A model generated the notes under the pieces. The model had not been told where the DNA came from. It did no database searches and worked only from the letters and a program-made list of their open reading frames with translations. Position numbers and translations under genes: made by a program. From Gammaproteobacteria bacterium (lineage in GTDB: Bacteria > Pseudomonadota > Gammaproteobacteria > Eutrophobiales > Eutrophobiaceae): a stretch of DNA of 64,000 bases. This document shows, one piece after another, positions 1 through 10,182 of this stretch (its first letter is position 1; each line of letters opens with the position of its first letter). The stretch is taken from assembly GCA_947480335.1 (NCBI GenBank), contig CANKCB010000001.1:186001-250000 (forward strand), read 5' to 3'.

Positions 1-423
1 GATAATCTGTTCACGGTTAGCGACTTTCAATTCAATGTCGATGTCTGGATAACGGCGACAGAAATCACCAATCAGGTGAGGAATAAAATATTTAGATGTA
101 GTGACCACGCCAAGTCGTAATTTGCCTGCCTTGAGCCCTTTTAGATCGGCAAGATGCATATCAAGGTTATCAAGTTTATCCAGTATTTCCCTTGCCGCAG
201 CTATTACAGCATTCCCTGCCGCTGTGAATTTAAGCTTGCGACCGACCTGATCGTAAAGTGGTATACCGATAGAGTCTGATAGCTTCTTAAGTTGCATGGA
301 AACCGTAGGTTGGGTTAGATACAAATTTTCAGAGGCGACTGTAATCGATCCATGTTCATAGACGGCCAGCAATATTTCCAGCTGTCGAAAGGTGCCAATG
401 TAAGCGTGAAGTCGTGAAGCCAT
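1..423 (-). CDS. LysR-family transcriptional regulator, CbbR/CmpR-like (partial, C-terminus outside window)
   Basis: This is the first 141 codons of a LysR regulator read from an ATG at 421-423 towards the window edge. Residues about 10-65 form the LysR winged helix-turn-helix (for example TQPTVSMQLKKL, followed by PLYDQVGRKLKFTAAG). The start of the effector domain follows (KLRLGVVTTSKYFIP). It is divergent from the small membrane gene and sbtA-like gene, so by position it probably controls bicarbonate uptake, as CmpR/CbbR-type proteins do elsewhere; this is inference. A GAG lies shortly upstream of the ATG. The effector-binding domain cannot be judged because it is cut off. Confidence 0.9.
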   Translation of the reverse strand, partial: MASRLHAYIGTFRQLEILLAVYEHGSITVASENLYLTQPTVSMQLKKLSDSIGIPLYDQVGRKLKFTAAGNAVIAAAREILDKLDNLDMHLADLKGLKAGKLRLGVVTTSKYFIPHLIGDFCRRYPDIDIELKVANREQII

Positions 424-537
424 GAATTCTCAACACATAGATAAATATGTATACATTATATAAATATTATCTATTTTTATCTATGTATATTTCCGTGCAT
501 GATGACCTCCAGCCAGATTGTTACCAGGAGACATTTC
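424..537. promoter_or_regulatory. Divergent AT-rich control region with inverted repeats (candidate LysR operator)
   Basis: The gap between the LysR gene and the small membrane gene is very AT-rich. It holds a perfect 11-bp inverted repeat (ACATAGATAAA at 435-445 and TTTATCTATGT at 476-486). A further TTATCTAT copy lies at 467-474 and a GTATAC at 449-454. This is the expected place for a LysR-type operator and two overlapping promoters. No exact binding consensus can be proven by eye. Confidence 0.5.
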
Positions 538-744
538 ATGAATCAGTATTCGTTTGTGTTTGAATTGACAAATGCCGGCGTGCTGGCGGCTTGCGGAAGT
601 TGGTTGTACATCGAAGCTTATGCCGGTCCCGGGTTGCTAATTGTCAGCGGTATTCTGTTTGGTTTGACCCTGGGCTTTCGAGTAAAACAGGTGCAGCTGG
701 TGTTATTCCCGAATGGTCAAAGAATCGCTGAATCCATACAGTAG
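538..744 (+). CDS. Small hydrophobic membrane protein upstream of sbtA
   Basis: A 68-residue protein. I chose ATG 538 because an AGGAGA lies 8 bases before it; the ATG at 499 has no such site. Two hydrophobic stretches (about residues 10-30 and 30-46) suggest two short membrane segments, ending in a polar tail. I do not recognise a family. It ends 9 bases before the bicarbonate permease gene, so the two are very likely co-transcribed, and it may be a small partner of that transporter. It does not resemble the PII-like SbtB partner known in cyanobacteria. Confidence 0.6.
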   Translation: MNQYSFVFELTNAGVLAACGSWLYIEAYAGPGLLIVSGILFGLTLGFRVKQVQLVLFPNGQRIAESIQ

Positions 745-753
745 CACCGTAAA

Positions 754-1695
754 ATGAAAATTGACGTGGTAATTGCATTTTTCATGTTGGGGTTGTTTGC
801 CCGTCTGGTAAAGGCGCGCTTTGATTTCCCCCCAGCGCTTTATCAGTCAATCATTATTTTCCTGCTTATAAGCATTGGCCTGAAAGGCGGGATTGCGCTC
901 AGTGCGCATAATAGCGACGGACTCTTGTTGCAGTCACTGGCCGTAATCACCATCGGTATTGTATTGCCGTTGATTGCATTTCCAGTACTACACAAAATAG
1001 GTGGTCTGGGTCGAGATGACGCGGCATCCATTGCCGCACATTATGGCTCCGTGAGTGTCGGCACCTACGCCGTTGCGATTACCTATCTGGATGCAAGGGG
1101 TATTACATTTGAACCTTACTTTCCTTTATTCGTTGCATTGCTTGAGGTCCCTGCTATTGCCGTAGGGATCTGTTTGGCCCGGAATCATAACCAGCGAGTT
1201 GAATTTCGAAAGGTACTGCATGAAGTCTTTTTCAATCAGGGTGTTTTGTTACTGGTAGGTGGGCTGATTATAGGTTGGCTGGCGGGTGAAGCTAACACCG
1301 CTAAAATCATGCCATTGTTTCGGGATCTGTTTCAGGGTGTGCTGGCGTTATTCCTGTTAAATATGGGCTTGGTGGCAGCAGAGAAGCTGGGGTCTATCAA
1401 ACAGTATGGTTCGTTTATTGCAAGTTTTGCCGTAGTCATGCCACTTACAGGTGCCATGGTCGGTGCGCTGACAGGTCATCTGCTGGGTCTATCTACTGGT
1501 GGAATAATCATGCTAGCGACTCTGGCATCAAGTGCATCTTACATTGCCGTCCCGGCAGCAATGGCTGTAGCCATTCCCGCGGCCAATCAGAGCATCTCTA
1601 TGACCGCCTCGCTGGCGATAACATTCCCATTTAATGTTTTGGTTGGCATCCCGCTGTACACGTCGTTGCTGACTACCGTCTTCAAATCAGCTTAA
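754..1695 (+). CDS. sbtA: Sodium-dependent bicarbonate transporter, SbtA family
   Basis: A 313-residue, very hydrophobic protein with about ten membrane segments in two halves (about 1-150 and 155-310), as in the SbtA (DUF897) family. Recognisable blocks are the FDFPPALYQS and GLKGG region near the N-terminus, the SIAAHYGSVSVGTYAVA block around residue 90, and LASSASYIAVPAAMA around residue 270. The last two are the two helix-break repeats. SbtA proteins import HCO3- with Na+ across the inner membrane and feed CO2 fixation. It is transcribed away from a CbbR/CmpR-like LysR gene, with purE starting 17 bases after its stop. The family is clear, but the substrate is inferred from it. Confidence 0.85.
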   Translation: MKIDVVIAFFMLGLFARLVKARFDFPPALYQSIIIFLLISIGLKGGIALSAHNSDGLLLQSLAVITIGIVLPLIAFPVLHKIGGLGRDDAASIAAHYGSVSVGTYAVAITYLDARGITFEPYFPLFVALLEVPAIAVGICLARNHNQRVEFRKVLHEVFFNQGVLLLVGGLIIGWLAGEANTAKIMPLFRDLFQGVLALFLLNMGLVAAEKLGSIKQYGSFIASFAVVMPLTGAMVGALTGHLLGLSTGGIIMLATLASSASYIAVPAAMAVAIPAANQSISMTASLAITFPFNVLVGIPLYTSLLTTVFKSA

Positions 1696-1712
1696 CTAAC
1701 CAGAGAAAATAG

Positions 1713-2204
1713 ATGATGAAACAAGCGATAAGCCCGGTCAGCATTATTATGGGATCACGTTCAGACTGGGAAACCATGAAGGCGGCCACTGAACCGCTGG
1801 TTTCACTGGATGTACCCTATACTGCACGAGTCGTTTCAGCCCATAGAACTCCTGCCCGCTTGTATGAGTTTGCAACACAAGCCCATCTGCATGGAGTCAA
1901 GGTTATCATTGCAGGAGCGGGTGGCTCAGCTCATCTGGCCGGTATGGCCGCCGCACTGACGCATCTTCCGGTTATTGCTGTCCCAGTGCAAAGTCGGCAC
2001 CTGCAGGGGTTGGATAGCTTGTTATCCATGGTGCAGATGCCTAGAGGTGTGGCAGTGGCGACCCAGGCTATTGGCGAAGCCGGTGCCTATAATGCCGGCT
2101 TGATGGCGGTACAGATACTGGCCCTGCATGACGAAGCGCTCAGAGATAGGCTGATTCTCTGGCGACAAAGACAGACAGACAGTGTGGGCGAAGAGGTGTC
2201 ATGA
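1713..2204 (+). CDS. purE: N5-carboxyaminoimidazole ribonucleotide mutase
   Basis: PurE moves the carboxyl of N5-CAIR to make CAIR in de novo purine synthesis. The 163-residue length is normal for class I PurE. Visible signatures are GSRSD at 14-18, SAHRTP at 42-47 and GAGGSAHL at 68-75, followed by the [12 protein letters not shown] and QMPRGVAV blocks. The stop overlaps the purK start (ATGA), so translation of the pair is coupled. The gene follows the bicarbonate permease by 17 bases, an unusual partner that may belong to the same transcript. Confidence 0.96.
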   Translation: MMKQAISPVSIIMGSRSDWETMKAATEPLVSLDVPYTARVVSAHRTPARLYEFATQAHLHGVKVIIAGAGGSAHLAGMAAALTHLPVIAVPVQSRHLQGLDSLLSMVQMPRGVAVATQAIGEAGAYNAGLMAVQILALHDEALRDRLILWRQRQTDSVGEEVS

Positions 2205-3382
2205 TGCGAATAGCCGTTGTAGGTGCAGGCCAGTTGGCACGCATGTTGGCACTCGAAGGTTGGGCAATGGGGTTTCAGTTCAGCTTTCTTGCCACGCACG
2301 ATGAAAGCAGTGTTTGTGTAGACGGGCTAGGTTCTGTCATACGTTACCAAGCCGGTACATCAGCCGCTGAGGTCTACCTGAAGTTGGGTTCTCCCGTTGT
2401 GATTACGGTGGAGAAGGAAGATGTAGATATCGACCTGTTGAAGGCATTGCAACAGTTTTGTCCTGTATATCCGGATCCGTCCATCATTCACGTCTGTCAG
2501 CATCGCGGACGGGAAAGGGATTTCCTCAACAAGATCGGCGTGCCTTGTGCGGTATATCAAAAGGTATCAAATGTTGACGAATTGTCTGCAGCGATTGACC
2601 TGATAGGGTTGCCCGCTATCCTGAAAAGTTGTGTCGCTGGATATGACGGTCTGAATCAATGGCATTTTGAAAAACGTGCGGATGTTATTAAGTTTATTAA
2701 TACGACGGACTTATCTTTCCAGTGCATTCTTGAACGTAAAGTGTCGTTTACAAGGGAGTTCTCAATTATCCTTGTGCGTGATATCAACGGTAACCATTTA
2801 AGGTATCCGCTTACGCAAAACCGCCACTGTAAGGGTGTATTACTGACATCTAAGGCGCCTGTACAGGACTTCGATACCCGACTCAATTCACAGGTAGACG
2901 ATATAATAAAACGTTTCATACATGCCTGGAATTATGTTGGCATACTGGCGATAGAATGTTTCGAGACTGATTCTGGTGTGCTGGTTAATGAATTGGCACC
3001 GCGCGTGCACAACAGCGGACACTGGACACAACTGGGTGCCAATACCAGTCAATTCCAGAATCATCTGCGTGCTATTACAGGCATGGTGCTGGGTGCAACA
3101 GAAGCATGGGGACATGCGGGAATGATAAACCTGCTGGGCTGTACAGCGCCCAGCGCAGTTCTCTGCCAGTCTAATTCCCAGGTGCATCTGTATAACAAGA
3201 ACCCCCGTCCCGGACGAAAGCTAGGTCATGTAAATCTGGTGCATTATGACGACCGGCAATTAACTGAACAAATGTATCAAATCCTTGGCGATGTTTATGG
3301 CGATAAGAACGACAGTAAGCGCCCGGAGATACCCTTGCAAATTTTGGACAAGGTTATCCTGTCAGATTTAAAACCGGAATAA
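2201..3382 (+). CDS. purK: N5-carboxyaminoimidazole ribonucleotide synthase (ATP-grasp)
   Basis: PurK uses ATP and bicarbonate to carboxylate AIR to N5-CAIR, the substrate of PurE. The 393-residue protein has the N-terminal [10 protein letters not shown] nucleotide-fold motif at about 8-17. The ATP-grasp core includes [18 protein letters not shown] near residue 150 and the metal-binding [15 protein letters not shown] block near 265. It overlaps purE by 4 bp and ends before a convergent radC. Because it consumes bicarbonate, its placement behind an SbtA-type importer is notable. Confidence 0.95.
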   Translation: MMRIAVVGAGQLARMLALEGWAMGFQFSFLATHDESSVCVDGLGSVIRYQAGTSAAEVYLKLGSPVVITVEKEDVDIDLLKALQQFCPVYPDPSIIHVCQHRGRERDFLNKIGVPCAVYQKVSNVDELSAAIDLIGLPAILKSCVAGYDGLNQWHFEKRADVIKFINTTDLSFQCILERKVSFTREFSIILVRDINGNHLRYPLTQNRHCKGVLLTSKAPVQDFDTRLNSQVDDIIKRFIHAWNYVGILAIECFETDSGVLVNELAPRVHNSGHWTQLGANTSQFQNHLRAITGMVLGATEAWGHAGMINLLGCTAPSAVLCQSNSQVHLYNKNPRPGRKLGHVNLVHYDDRQLTEQMYQILGDVYGDKNDSKRPEIPLQILDKVILSDLKPE

Positions 3383-3404
3383 TAAATTTAGTTGGGTCAG
3401 TGTT

Positions 3405-3437
3405 GATAAAAGGCGGCAAGATCACTGATGCCGCCTA
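3405..3437 (-). terminator. Rho-independent terminator of radC
   Basis: Arms AGGCGGCA (3411-3418) and TGCCGCCT (3429-3436) form an 8-bp GC-rich stem. On the minus strand it is followed by TTTTATC, directly after the radC stop. It lies between convergent purK and radC. On the plus strand there is no T-run, so it is mainly a radC terminator. Confidence 0.7.
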
Positions 3438-4112
3438 TCAAAGCAATCCCCTCTCCGCAAACGACACCGAATCCCCATCGCCGATAACAAAATGATCCAG
3501 CACGCGGATGTCGATCAGTCCCAGCGCCTCTGTCAGACGTCGGGTAATGTGCTTGTCCGCTTGGCTGGGTTCAGCGATGCCGGATGGATGATTGTGAGCA
3601 AATATTACAGCGGCAGCATTGTGTGCCAGTGATCGTCTGACCACTTCACGAGGATGCACGCTGGCGCCGTCGATGGTACCCGTGAATAATTCTTCAAATG
3701 CGATCACCCGATGTCGATTATCCAGAAACAGACAGGCAAATACCTCATACGGGTAGGCGCGCAGGCGCGACATCAGAAAATGTCGCGTCATTTCCGGGCT
3801 ATTTAACGGATTGTCGCGTTTTAAGGTTTGTTCAAGATATCGGCGGCCCAGTTCCAGCGACGCTTTTAATTGCACGTATTTACTGGTGCCCAGGCCACGT
3901 ATGGCACACAGCTCAGACTGGCTGGAATCAATCAATGTACGCAGGTTGCTGAACTGCAGCAGCAGATCCCTGGCCAGATCCACAGCTGATTTGCCCGGAA
4001 TACCGGTGCGCAGGAAGATAGCCAGTAATTCGGCGTCCGACAGGCTGGCCGGTCCTCTGGTCAGCAGCTTTTCTCGTGGCCGTTCAGATTCCGGCCAGTT
4101 TGCGATCGTCAT
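3438..4112 (-). CDS. radC: RadC family JAB/MPN-domain protein
   Basis: A 224-residue RadC protein. An ATG at 4112 is chosen because a textbook AAGGAGGT precedes it; a longer frame to 4145 has no such site and adds non-conserved residues. The N-terminal third carries helix-hairpin-helix elements ([27 protein letters not shown]). The C-terminal JAB/MPN domain has the metal motif HNHPSG at 173-178 and Asp186. The cellular role of the family is unsettled; the older DNA-repair assignment is weak. It is divergent from coaBC, the order seen in Pseudomonas and E. coli. Confidence 0.94.
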   Translation of the reverse strand: MTIANWPESERPREKLLTRGPASLSDAELLAIFLRTGIPGKSAVDLARDLLLQFSNLRTLIDSSQSELCAIRGLGTSKYVQLKASLELGRRYLEQTLKRDNPLNSPEMTRHFLMSRLRAYPYEVFACLFLDNRHRVIAFEELFTGTIDGASVHPREVVRRSLAHNAAAVIFAHNHPSGIAEPSQADKHITRRLTEALGLIDIRVLDHFVIGDGDSVSFAERGLL

Positions 4113-4207
4113 GGTTGGACCTCCTTGTCCTTGTTTACCGGCCAAATATACAACTTTTTTGCCTTTCTTATAATGCGTTAAGGTAAATTTAGGGTAAACT
4201 TGCTGCC

Positions 4208-5422
4208 ATGAAAACCCTGTTATATAAAAGGATCCTGCTCGGTGTGAGCGGCGGCATCGCAGCCTATAAAAGTGCCGATCTGGTTCGACGTTTGCGCGAT
4301 CGGGGCGCTGAAGTGCAGGTGGTCATGACCCGGGGGGGGGGCGGATTTGTCACGCCACTCACTTTCCAGGCGCTTTCGGGACGGCCTGTTTTTACCGAGT
4401 TGCTGGATCACGATGCGGAAGCGGGCATGGGGCATATCGCGCTGGCACGCTGGGCAGATCTGATCGTGGTCGCTCCGGCCACTGCCAATGTCATTGCCAG
4501 ACTCGCACACGGGATGGCCGATGATCTGCTATCTACACTGTGTCTGGCGGCCGATGTTCCGTTATTGCTGGCTCCGGCGATGAACCAGCAAATGTGGCGG
4601 GCAGTTGCAACAGCAGACAATATTGCCACCTTGGTCAACCGTGGGGTTGAAATTCTGGGACCGGCCCAAGGCGAACAGGCCTGTGGTGAAACTGGTCCGG
4701 GACGTATGCTTGAACCGACCGATATCGTGCAGATGATCGAAAACCGTTTCCGCACGTCCTTGCTGTCTGGGACACGTATTCTAGTCACTGCCGGCCCAAC
4801 CCGCGAAGCGATTGATCCGGTTCGTTTTATCAGTAATCACAGTTCCGGGCGTATGGGATTTGCGGTAGCCACGGCAGCGATGGAAGCAGGTGCCGAGGTG
4901 ATACTGGTATCGGGGCCGGTCAATCTGGAGCCGCCGGATCGGGTGCGCTATATACCGGTCGAAACGGCCGAGCAGATGCAGGCACAGGTATTCAACGAAC
5001 TCGAACACATCGATATTTTTATTTCGGCGGCTGCCGTGGCAGATTACCGTTGCGTAAAGGTGGCGGCTAACAAGATCAAGAAAAGTGGCAAGAGTATCAG
5101 CCTTGAACTGGAGAAGAATCCGGACATCCTGGCGATGGTATCGGCATACAGAAAAAAACCATTCACTGTCGGATTTGCCGCAGAGACGGAAGCGGTGCAT
5201 GAAAATGCACTGATCAAGCTGAAAGACAAACGGCTGGATATGATTGCGGCCAATCAGGTGGGGCAGGGGTTGGGTTTTAATACAGAAGACAATGCGCTCG
5301 AAGTACTCTGGCCGGGCGGCAGTGCTTCTCTCGGCAGACTCTCGAAGGACAAGCTGGCCAGAAAATTAATTCACCTTGTGGCTGACAGGTTTCATGAAAA
5401 AAATTCAAATCAAGCTCATTGA
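4208..5422 (+). CDS. coaBC: Bifunctional phosphopantothenoylcysteine decarboxylase / phosphopantothenate-cysteine ligase
   Basis: A fused CoaC (residues 1-180) plus CoaB (about 188-404) enzyme of coenzyme A synthesis. CoaC shows [10 protein letters not shown] at 12-21, active His76 (GHIAL), PAMNQQMW at 123-130 and Cys159 ([10 protein letters not shown]). CoaB shows [23 protein letters not shown] and AAAVADYR, plus NKIKK. An upstream TATAAT at 4169-4174 could be its -10 box. Codons 43-46 are all Gly and come from a run of ten Gs (4332-4341). The residue count there matches homologs, so the frame is intact. The gene overlaps dut. Confidence 0.97.
   Translation: MKTLLYKRILLGVSGGIAAYKSADLVRRLRDRGAEVQVVMTRGGGGFVTPLTFQALSGRPVFTELLDHDAEAGMGHIALARWADLIVVAPATANVIARLAHGMADDLLSTLCLAADVPLLLAPAMNQQMWRAVATADNIATLVNRGVEILGPAQGEQACGETGPGRMLEPTDIVQMIENRFRTSLLSGTRILVTAGPTREAIDPVRFISNHSSGRMGFAVATAAMEAGAEVILVSGPVNLEPPDRVRYIPVETAEQMQAQVFNELEHIDIFISAAAVADYRCVKVAANKIKKSGKSISLELEKNPDILAMVSAYRKKPFTVGFAAETEAVHENALIKLKDKRLDMIAANQVGQGLGFNTEDNALEVLWPGGSASLGRLSKDKLARKLIHLVADRFHEKNSNQAH
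4332..4341 (+). repeat. Ten-G homopolymer inside coaBC
   Basis: An uninterrupted run of ten Gs encodes part of R-G-G-G-G in CoaBC, at a spot where relatives carry a mixed sequence of the same length. Such tracts slip easily during replication and are also hard to sequence. The present length keeps the frame open. Confidence 0.9.
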
Positions 5423-5876
5423 TCCCCGTTTGGGCAAGGAGTTTCCTTTGCCCTCCCATGCAACAGAAGGCTCGGCGGGTATGGATTTGTCTGCCTGTCT
5501 GGAGCAGACAGTCACCTTACCGGCCGGCGCAACCCTGTTGATACCCGCCGGGTTTGCGATGCATATTCAGGATCCGGGGCTGGCCGCGGTGATTCTGCCG
5601 CGTTCCGGACTGGGACATAAGAAAGGAATTGTGTTGGGAAATCTGGTCGGGCTGATTGATTCGGATTATCAGGGGCAGTTGTTTATTTCCTGCTGGAACA
5701 GAAGCAATGAAGACGTCACGATTCATCCGGGTGATCGGATTGCCCAGCTGGTGATCGTCCCGGTCGTGCGTGCAGAATTTGAGTTGGTCGACAGTTTTGA
5801 TGAAAGTCGCCGAGGTGCCGGAGGGTTTGGGCATACCGGTGTAAACACTCTGAAACAGGAAAAACAAAATGGTTGA
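5394..5876 (+). CDS. dut: Deoxyuridine 5'-triphosphate nucleotidohydrolase
   Basis: Trimeric dUTPase that cleaves dUTP to dUMP and pyrophosphate, keeping uracil out of DNA and supplying dTMP synthesis. It has 160 residues from ATG 5394. The five family motifs are visible: GSAGMDLSA (27-35), PRSGLG (69-74), GLIDSDYQG (86-94), PGDRIAQL (112-119) and the C-terminal [10 protein letters not shown] (140-149). It starts inside the end of coaBC (29-bp overlap), and its stop overlaps the start of algC by 8 bp, so coaBC-dut-algC is a tight operon. Confidence 0.97.
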   Translation: MKKIQIKLIDPRLGKEFPLPSHATEGSAGMDLSACLEQTVTLPAGATLLIPAGFAMHIQDPGLAAVILPRSGLGHKKGIVLGNLVGLIDSDYQGQLFISCWNRSNEDVTIHPGDRIAQLVIVPVVRAEFELVDSFDESRRGAGGFGHTGVNTLKQEKQNG

Positions 5877-8427
5877 AGGTCCAGTATCCAAAAGAAGGTT
5901 TAGTCGACGGGTAGTACGGCAGGCCACAATAATCGGTGTGGCAGTAGTGCTGGTGTTAGTGCTTGGTGTGGTCGGCTGGAATATGTACAACTCCGGCAAA
6001 CAATCGAATCTGGAGTCCACCAATCAGCAACTGGATACGGACGCTAAATCGCATGCCCGACAGGTATCGGAGTTTTTTAACAAAATCAGCACTGCGCTGA
6101 CGGCCTATGCAGGTGATGACCGTATCAAGACCCTGTTTGCGAGCGCTGACACGGCACAGTTATCGACAGAAGCAGAGGCAGCTGGTGCACAATTTCCCTC
6201 GGCATTGAAAGTAAGATTGTTATTGCCTGGTCAGTATGAGCCCGACTCAGCCAGCAATCCCCCGTTGTCCTATGGTTCGATAGACATGCTGAACAAAGCT
6301 GAAAAAACAACAGGGCCTATCGCCGCAGATGCTTTCCTGTTTGGTGCGGAAAATCAGCATATTGTCATGATCGAGCGGGTGAAGAACACATCGGATCAAT
6401 TGATTGGTCTTGTGCATCTGAGCCTGAAAGTGGATTTGATGAATCAGGCATTGGCGAGTTTGCAGGCTGCCAACGGCTATATGGAAATCAGACAAACTTC
6501 CTCCGGGAAATCATTGGTGTTGGGTCAGTCCGGTGAACCAGCACTGAAAGACGGTGAGCCGATCACCACCTCGATTGCCGGTACGCTCTGGACGCTTGCT
6601 TACTGGGGTCAGGTTGGCGATGTCAGCCCACAGACCAGCGAAGCCAGTTCCGGCATGGGGTTGCCCTTAATCGCCATCGTGCTGCTTTTGGTACTGGTTG
6701 CAGCCGTGGTGGTACTGAAACTGAAGAAGCAGCAAGGAAATGGCGCATTGCCAAGTACCAACCACGAAATCAGTTATCAGGGCGCCATACTTGCCATTAT
6801 GGAAGGCGCCCATCCAGGCATGGAAAAGCTGATTTCGAACTTCCCAAAACGTACAGGAGTTTCCAAGGTGGAACCAAAAATATCAGAAGGTCTGTCTGGT
6901 GAAGATGTCACCCGAATTGCACCCAAAGAGCCAGCGAAAGCGGCTCCGGTCCAGGCAGCAAACAAGCCGACGCCTGCCGCTGCTAAACCGGCCGCGCCGC
7001 CGGTCAGCAAGCCAGCTCCTGCTGCGGAAAAGGAAATCGACGCAGCAAGCTTACCCGCTGTCATTTTTCGCAAATACGATATACGCGGTGTCGTTGGCAA
7101 AACACTGACGCCTGAGATTGTCAGCAAGATTGGTCAGGCGATCGGCAGCATGGCAGATGAAGCTGGTCAAAAAAATATAATTGTTGGACGTGATGGCAGA
7201 CTGTCAGGTCCAGAATTAATGGACAGCCTGATCAACGGGCTGCGTGCGGCCGGTAGAAATGTAATTGATGTGGGTGTAGTGCCAACCCCGGTTCTGTATT
7301 TTGCCACCAATCATATTAAGGGCTCGAACAGCGGTGTGATGCTGACCGGTAGCCACAATGGCCCGGAATATAATGGCCTGAAGATTGTTATTAATAACAA
7401 CACATTGTCAGAAGAAGGCATTCAGGAATTGTATAACCGGATTGTGAATAATAATCTGGTGACCGGTTCTGGTTCACTGGACACAGCAGAAATCATTCCG
7501 GACTATATCCGCCGCATCACTGAAGAAATACCCGTTGCATTTGGCAAGTCGTTCAAGCTGGTAGTTGATGCGGGTAATGGTGTCGGTGGAATTGTGGCGC
7601 CACAGCTGTATCGGGCACTGGGCCATGATGTGATCGAAATGTATTGTGAACTGGATGGTAGATTCCCGAATCATCATCCCGATCCGGGTCAGCCGGAAAA
7701 TATGCAGGCGCTTATTGCCAGAGTGCGTGAAGAAAAAGCGGATCTGGGTTTAGCGTTTGATGGCGATGCGGATCGACTGGGTGTGGTAGACGGAAAGGGA
7801 AATATCATCTGGCCAGACAGACAGCTAATGGTTTTTGCGCGTGATGTGTTGTCGCGCAATCAGGGTGCTTCCATTATTTATGATGTTAAATGCACCAGTC
7901 ATTTGCGCAAAGTAATCGAAGCCAGTGGCGGCAAGGCTGTGATGTGGAAGACCGGTCATTCGCTGATCAAGAGCAAGATGAAGGAGTTGCACGCGCCGCT
8001 GGCCGGTGAGATGAGCGGACATATTTTCTTCAAGGAACGTTGGTATGGCTTTGATGATGCGCTGTATTCTGGCGCTCGCATGCTGGAGATTCTGTTGAAA
8101 TCAAAATCGAGCCCCGAAGAATTTTTTGCAGAAATTCCGGAAAGTGTGTCGACACCGGAACTGAAAATTGACATGCCCGAAAGTGAGCATATTGCATTCA
8201 TGCAGAAGCTGGAGTCAAAGCTGACATTCAAGGATACAGAAGTCATTACCGTGGACGGATTCCGCGTGGAGTTCAAGGATGGCTGGGGTCTGATACGACC
8301 TTCCAATACGACGCCCTGTCTGGTCGTGCGCTTTGAGGCAGACAATCAGCCTGCACTCGAGCGGATACAGAATGCTTTCAGGGACGTATTGAAGTCAATA
8401 AATCCGGATTTGAAAATACCGTTCTGA
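5869..8427 (+). CDS. algC: Phosphomannomutase/phosphoglucomutase with long membrane-anchored N-terminal extension (AlgC)
   Basis: An 852-residue protein, about twice the usual mutase length. Residues about 20-40 and 263-283 are membrane segments flanking a predicted periplasmic region. An Ala/Pro-rich linker (about 350-392) leads to the alpha-D-phosphohexomutase domain (about 395-852). Catalytic marks are TGSHN with phosphoserine about 495, metal loop DGDADR at 631 and phosphate-binding RPSNTTP at about 810. AlgC interconverts mannose and glucose 6-/1-phosphates for LPS and exopolysaccharide. The long form is also known in Pseudomonas. It lies in the coaBC-dut-algC-argB order. The role of the membrane part is unknown. 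Confidence 0.94.
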   Translation: MVEGPVSKRRFSRRVVRQATIIGVAVVLVLVLGVVGWNMYNSGKQSNLESTNQQLDTDAKSHARQVSEFFNKISTALTAYAGDDRIKTLFASADTAQLSTEAEAAGAQFPSALKVRLLLPGQYEPDSASNPPLSYGSIDMLNKAEKTTGPIAADAFLFGAENQHIVMIERVKNTSDQLIGLVHLSLKVDLMNQALASLQAANGYMEIRQTSSGKSLVLGQSGEPALKDGEPITTSIAGTLWTLAYWGQVGDVSPQTSEASSGMGLPLIAIVLLLVLVAAVVVLKLKKQQGNGALPSTNHEISYQGAILAIMEGAHPGMEKLISNFPKRTGVSKVEPKISEGLSGEDVTRIAPKEPAKAAPVQAANKPTPAAAKPAAPPVSKPAPAAEKEIDAASLPAVIFRKYDIRGVVGKTLTPEIVSKIGQAIGSMADEAGQKNIIVGRDGRLSGPELMDSLINGLRAAGRNVIDVGVVPTPVLYFATNHIKGSNSGVMLTGSHNGPEYNGLKIVINNNTLSEEGIQELYNRIVNNNLVTGSGSLDTAEIIPDYIRRITEEIPVAFGKSFKLVVDAGNGVGGIVAPQLYRALGHDVIEMYCELDGRFPNHHPDPGQPENMQALIARVREEKADLGLAFDGDADRLGVVDGKGNIIWPDRQLMVFARDVLSRNQGASIIYDVKCTSHLRKVIEASGGKAVMWKTGHSLIKSKMKELHAPLAGEMSGHIFFKERWYGFDDALYSGARMLEILLKSKSSPEEFFAEIPESVSTPELKIDMPESEHIAFMQKLESKLTFKDTEVITVDGFRVEFKDGWGLIRPSNTTPCLVVRFEADNQPALERIQNAFRDVLKSINPDLKIPF

Positions 8428-8456
8428 TAATCTTTGTCAAACCATTAACGCTATAA

Positions 8457-9395
<939 letters not shown>

Positions 9396-9397
9396 TT

Positions 9398-10006
9398 CTG
9401 GTACGCACACCCTTAACATCCAGAACCCGGTCAGACCGCCGACAGAATATATTGCAGGTTCTGGCCGAGCAACTGGAGTCCCATCCCGGTTCCCGGATAA
9501 CCACGGCCGCCCTGGCGCGCGCTGTGGGCGTTTCAGAAGCAGCGCTATATCGCCATTTTGCAAGCAAGGCCAAGATGTTTGAGGCGCTGATCGATTTTGC
9601 CGAAGACACGATATTTGGTCTGATCACCCGAATTCTCGAACAACATCCGGATGCCGATGTACGTTGTGATCAGATTATCCGGTTATTGCTCGGATTTGCC
9701 GGGCGCAACCCCGGTATCACCCGTGTGCTGTTGGGGGATGCTCTGGTCGGGGAGAACGAACGACTGCGCGTCAGGGTGGTCAAGTTTTTTGATCGTATCG
9801 AGACCCAGCTTAAACAGATATTGCGCGAAGCTAATCTTGGTAATGGCCCGCGTGCAAGCGGGTCAATTGATGCAACGGCGAACCAGTTCATGACCTTGAT
9901 AGAGGGGCATATGAGTCGGTATGTTCGTACCAACTTTGAAAAGAAACCGACTGCTTATATTGACGAGCAGTGGCCGGTGTTGAGACAGGGCTTGTTCAAG
10001 TTGTGA
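9398..10006 (+). CDS. slmA: Nucleoid occlusion factor SlmA (TetR-fold), probable non-AUG start
   Basis: SlmA binds DNA and FtsZ to stop division over the nucleoid. The helix-turn-helix (ITTAALARAVGVSEAALYRH) and the C-terminal block (YIDEQWPVLRQGL) are clear. The first ordinary start codon in frame is TTG 9452, but that would remove the conserved basic lead-in (RTRSDRRQNILQVL). The frame stays open back to a TAG at 9386, and the only candidates there are CTG 9392, ATT 9395 and CTG 9398. An AGGGG at 9387-9391 sits 6 bases before CTG 9398, so I place the start there with low certainty. It is adjacent to argB as in related genomes. Confidence 0.85.
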   Translation: MVRTPLTSRTRSDRRQNILQVLAEQLESHPGSRITTAALARAVGVSEAALYRHFASKAKMFEALIDFAEDTIFGLITRILEQHPDADVRCDQIIRLLLGFAGRNPGITRVLLGDALVGENERLRVRVVKFFDRIETQLKQILREANLGNGPRASGSIDATANQFMTLIEGHMSRYVRTNFEKKPTAYIDEQWPVLRQGLFKL

Positions 10007-10182
10007 GCGGTGTTGTGTGTGAAGCGTGAGGAGTACGAATACATTCCCGCAGTCTGGCATTTAGCAACTACTACAGAATTTTGGTAAGACGAGAGCGGGA
10101 TGAATTATTTTACTGGATTCCCGCCGATGCGGGAATGACGACTGAAAATTACGAAGTTTACGCTTTCCTCACTCATCACTCC
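10007..10182. repeat. Intergenic repeat cluster with dRS3-like hairpin
   Basis: The spacer holds a 20-bp inverted repeat ATTCCC-N8-GGGAAT at 10117-10136, matching the pattern of the Neisseria dRS3 repeat and similar proteobacterial intergenic elements. Short direct and inverted heptamer-like units (GTGAGGA near 10027; CCTCACT/CCTCACA at about 10167-10190) flank it. No gene is seen in this stretch. Confidence 0.6.

Noticed and set aside
4146-4207. Terminator or riboswitch in front of coaBC
   Set aside because: Only an AT-rich stretch with a TATAAT is visible, with no stable stem-loop.
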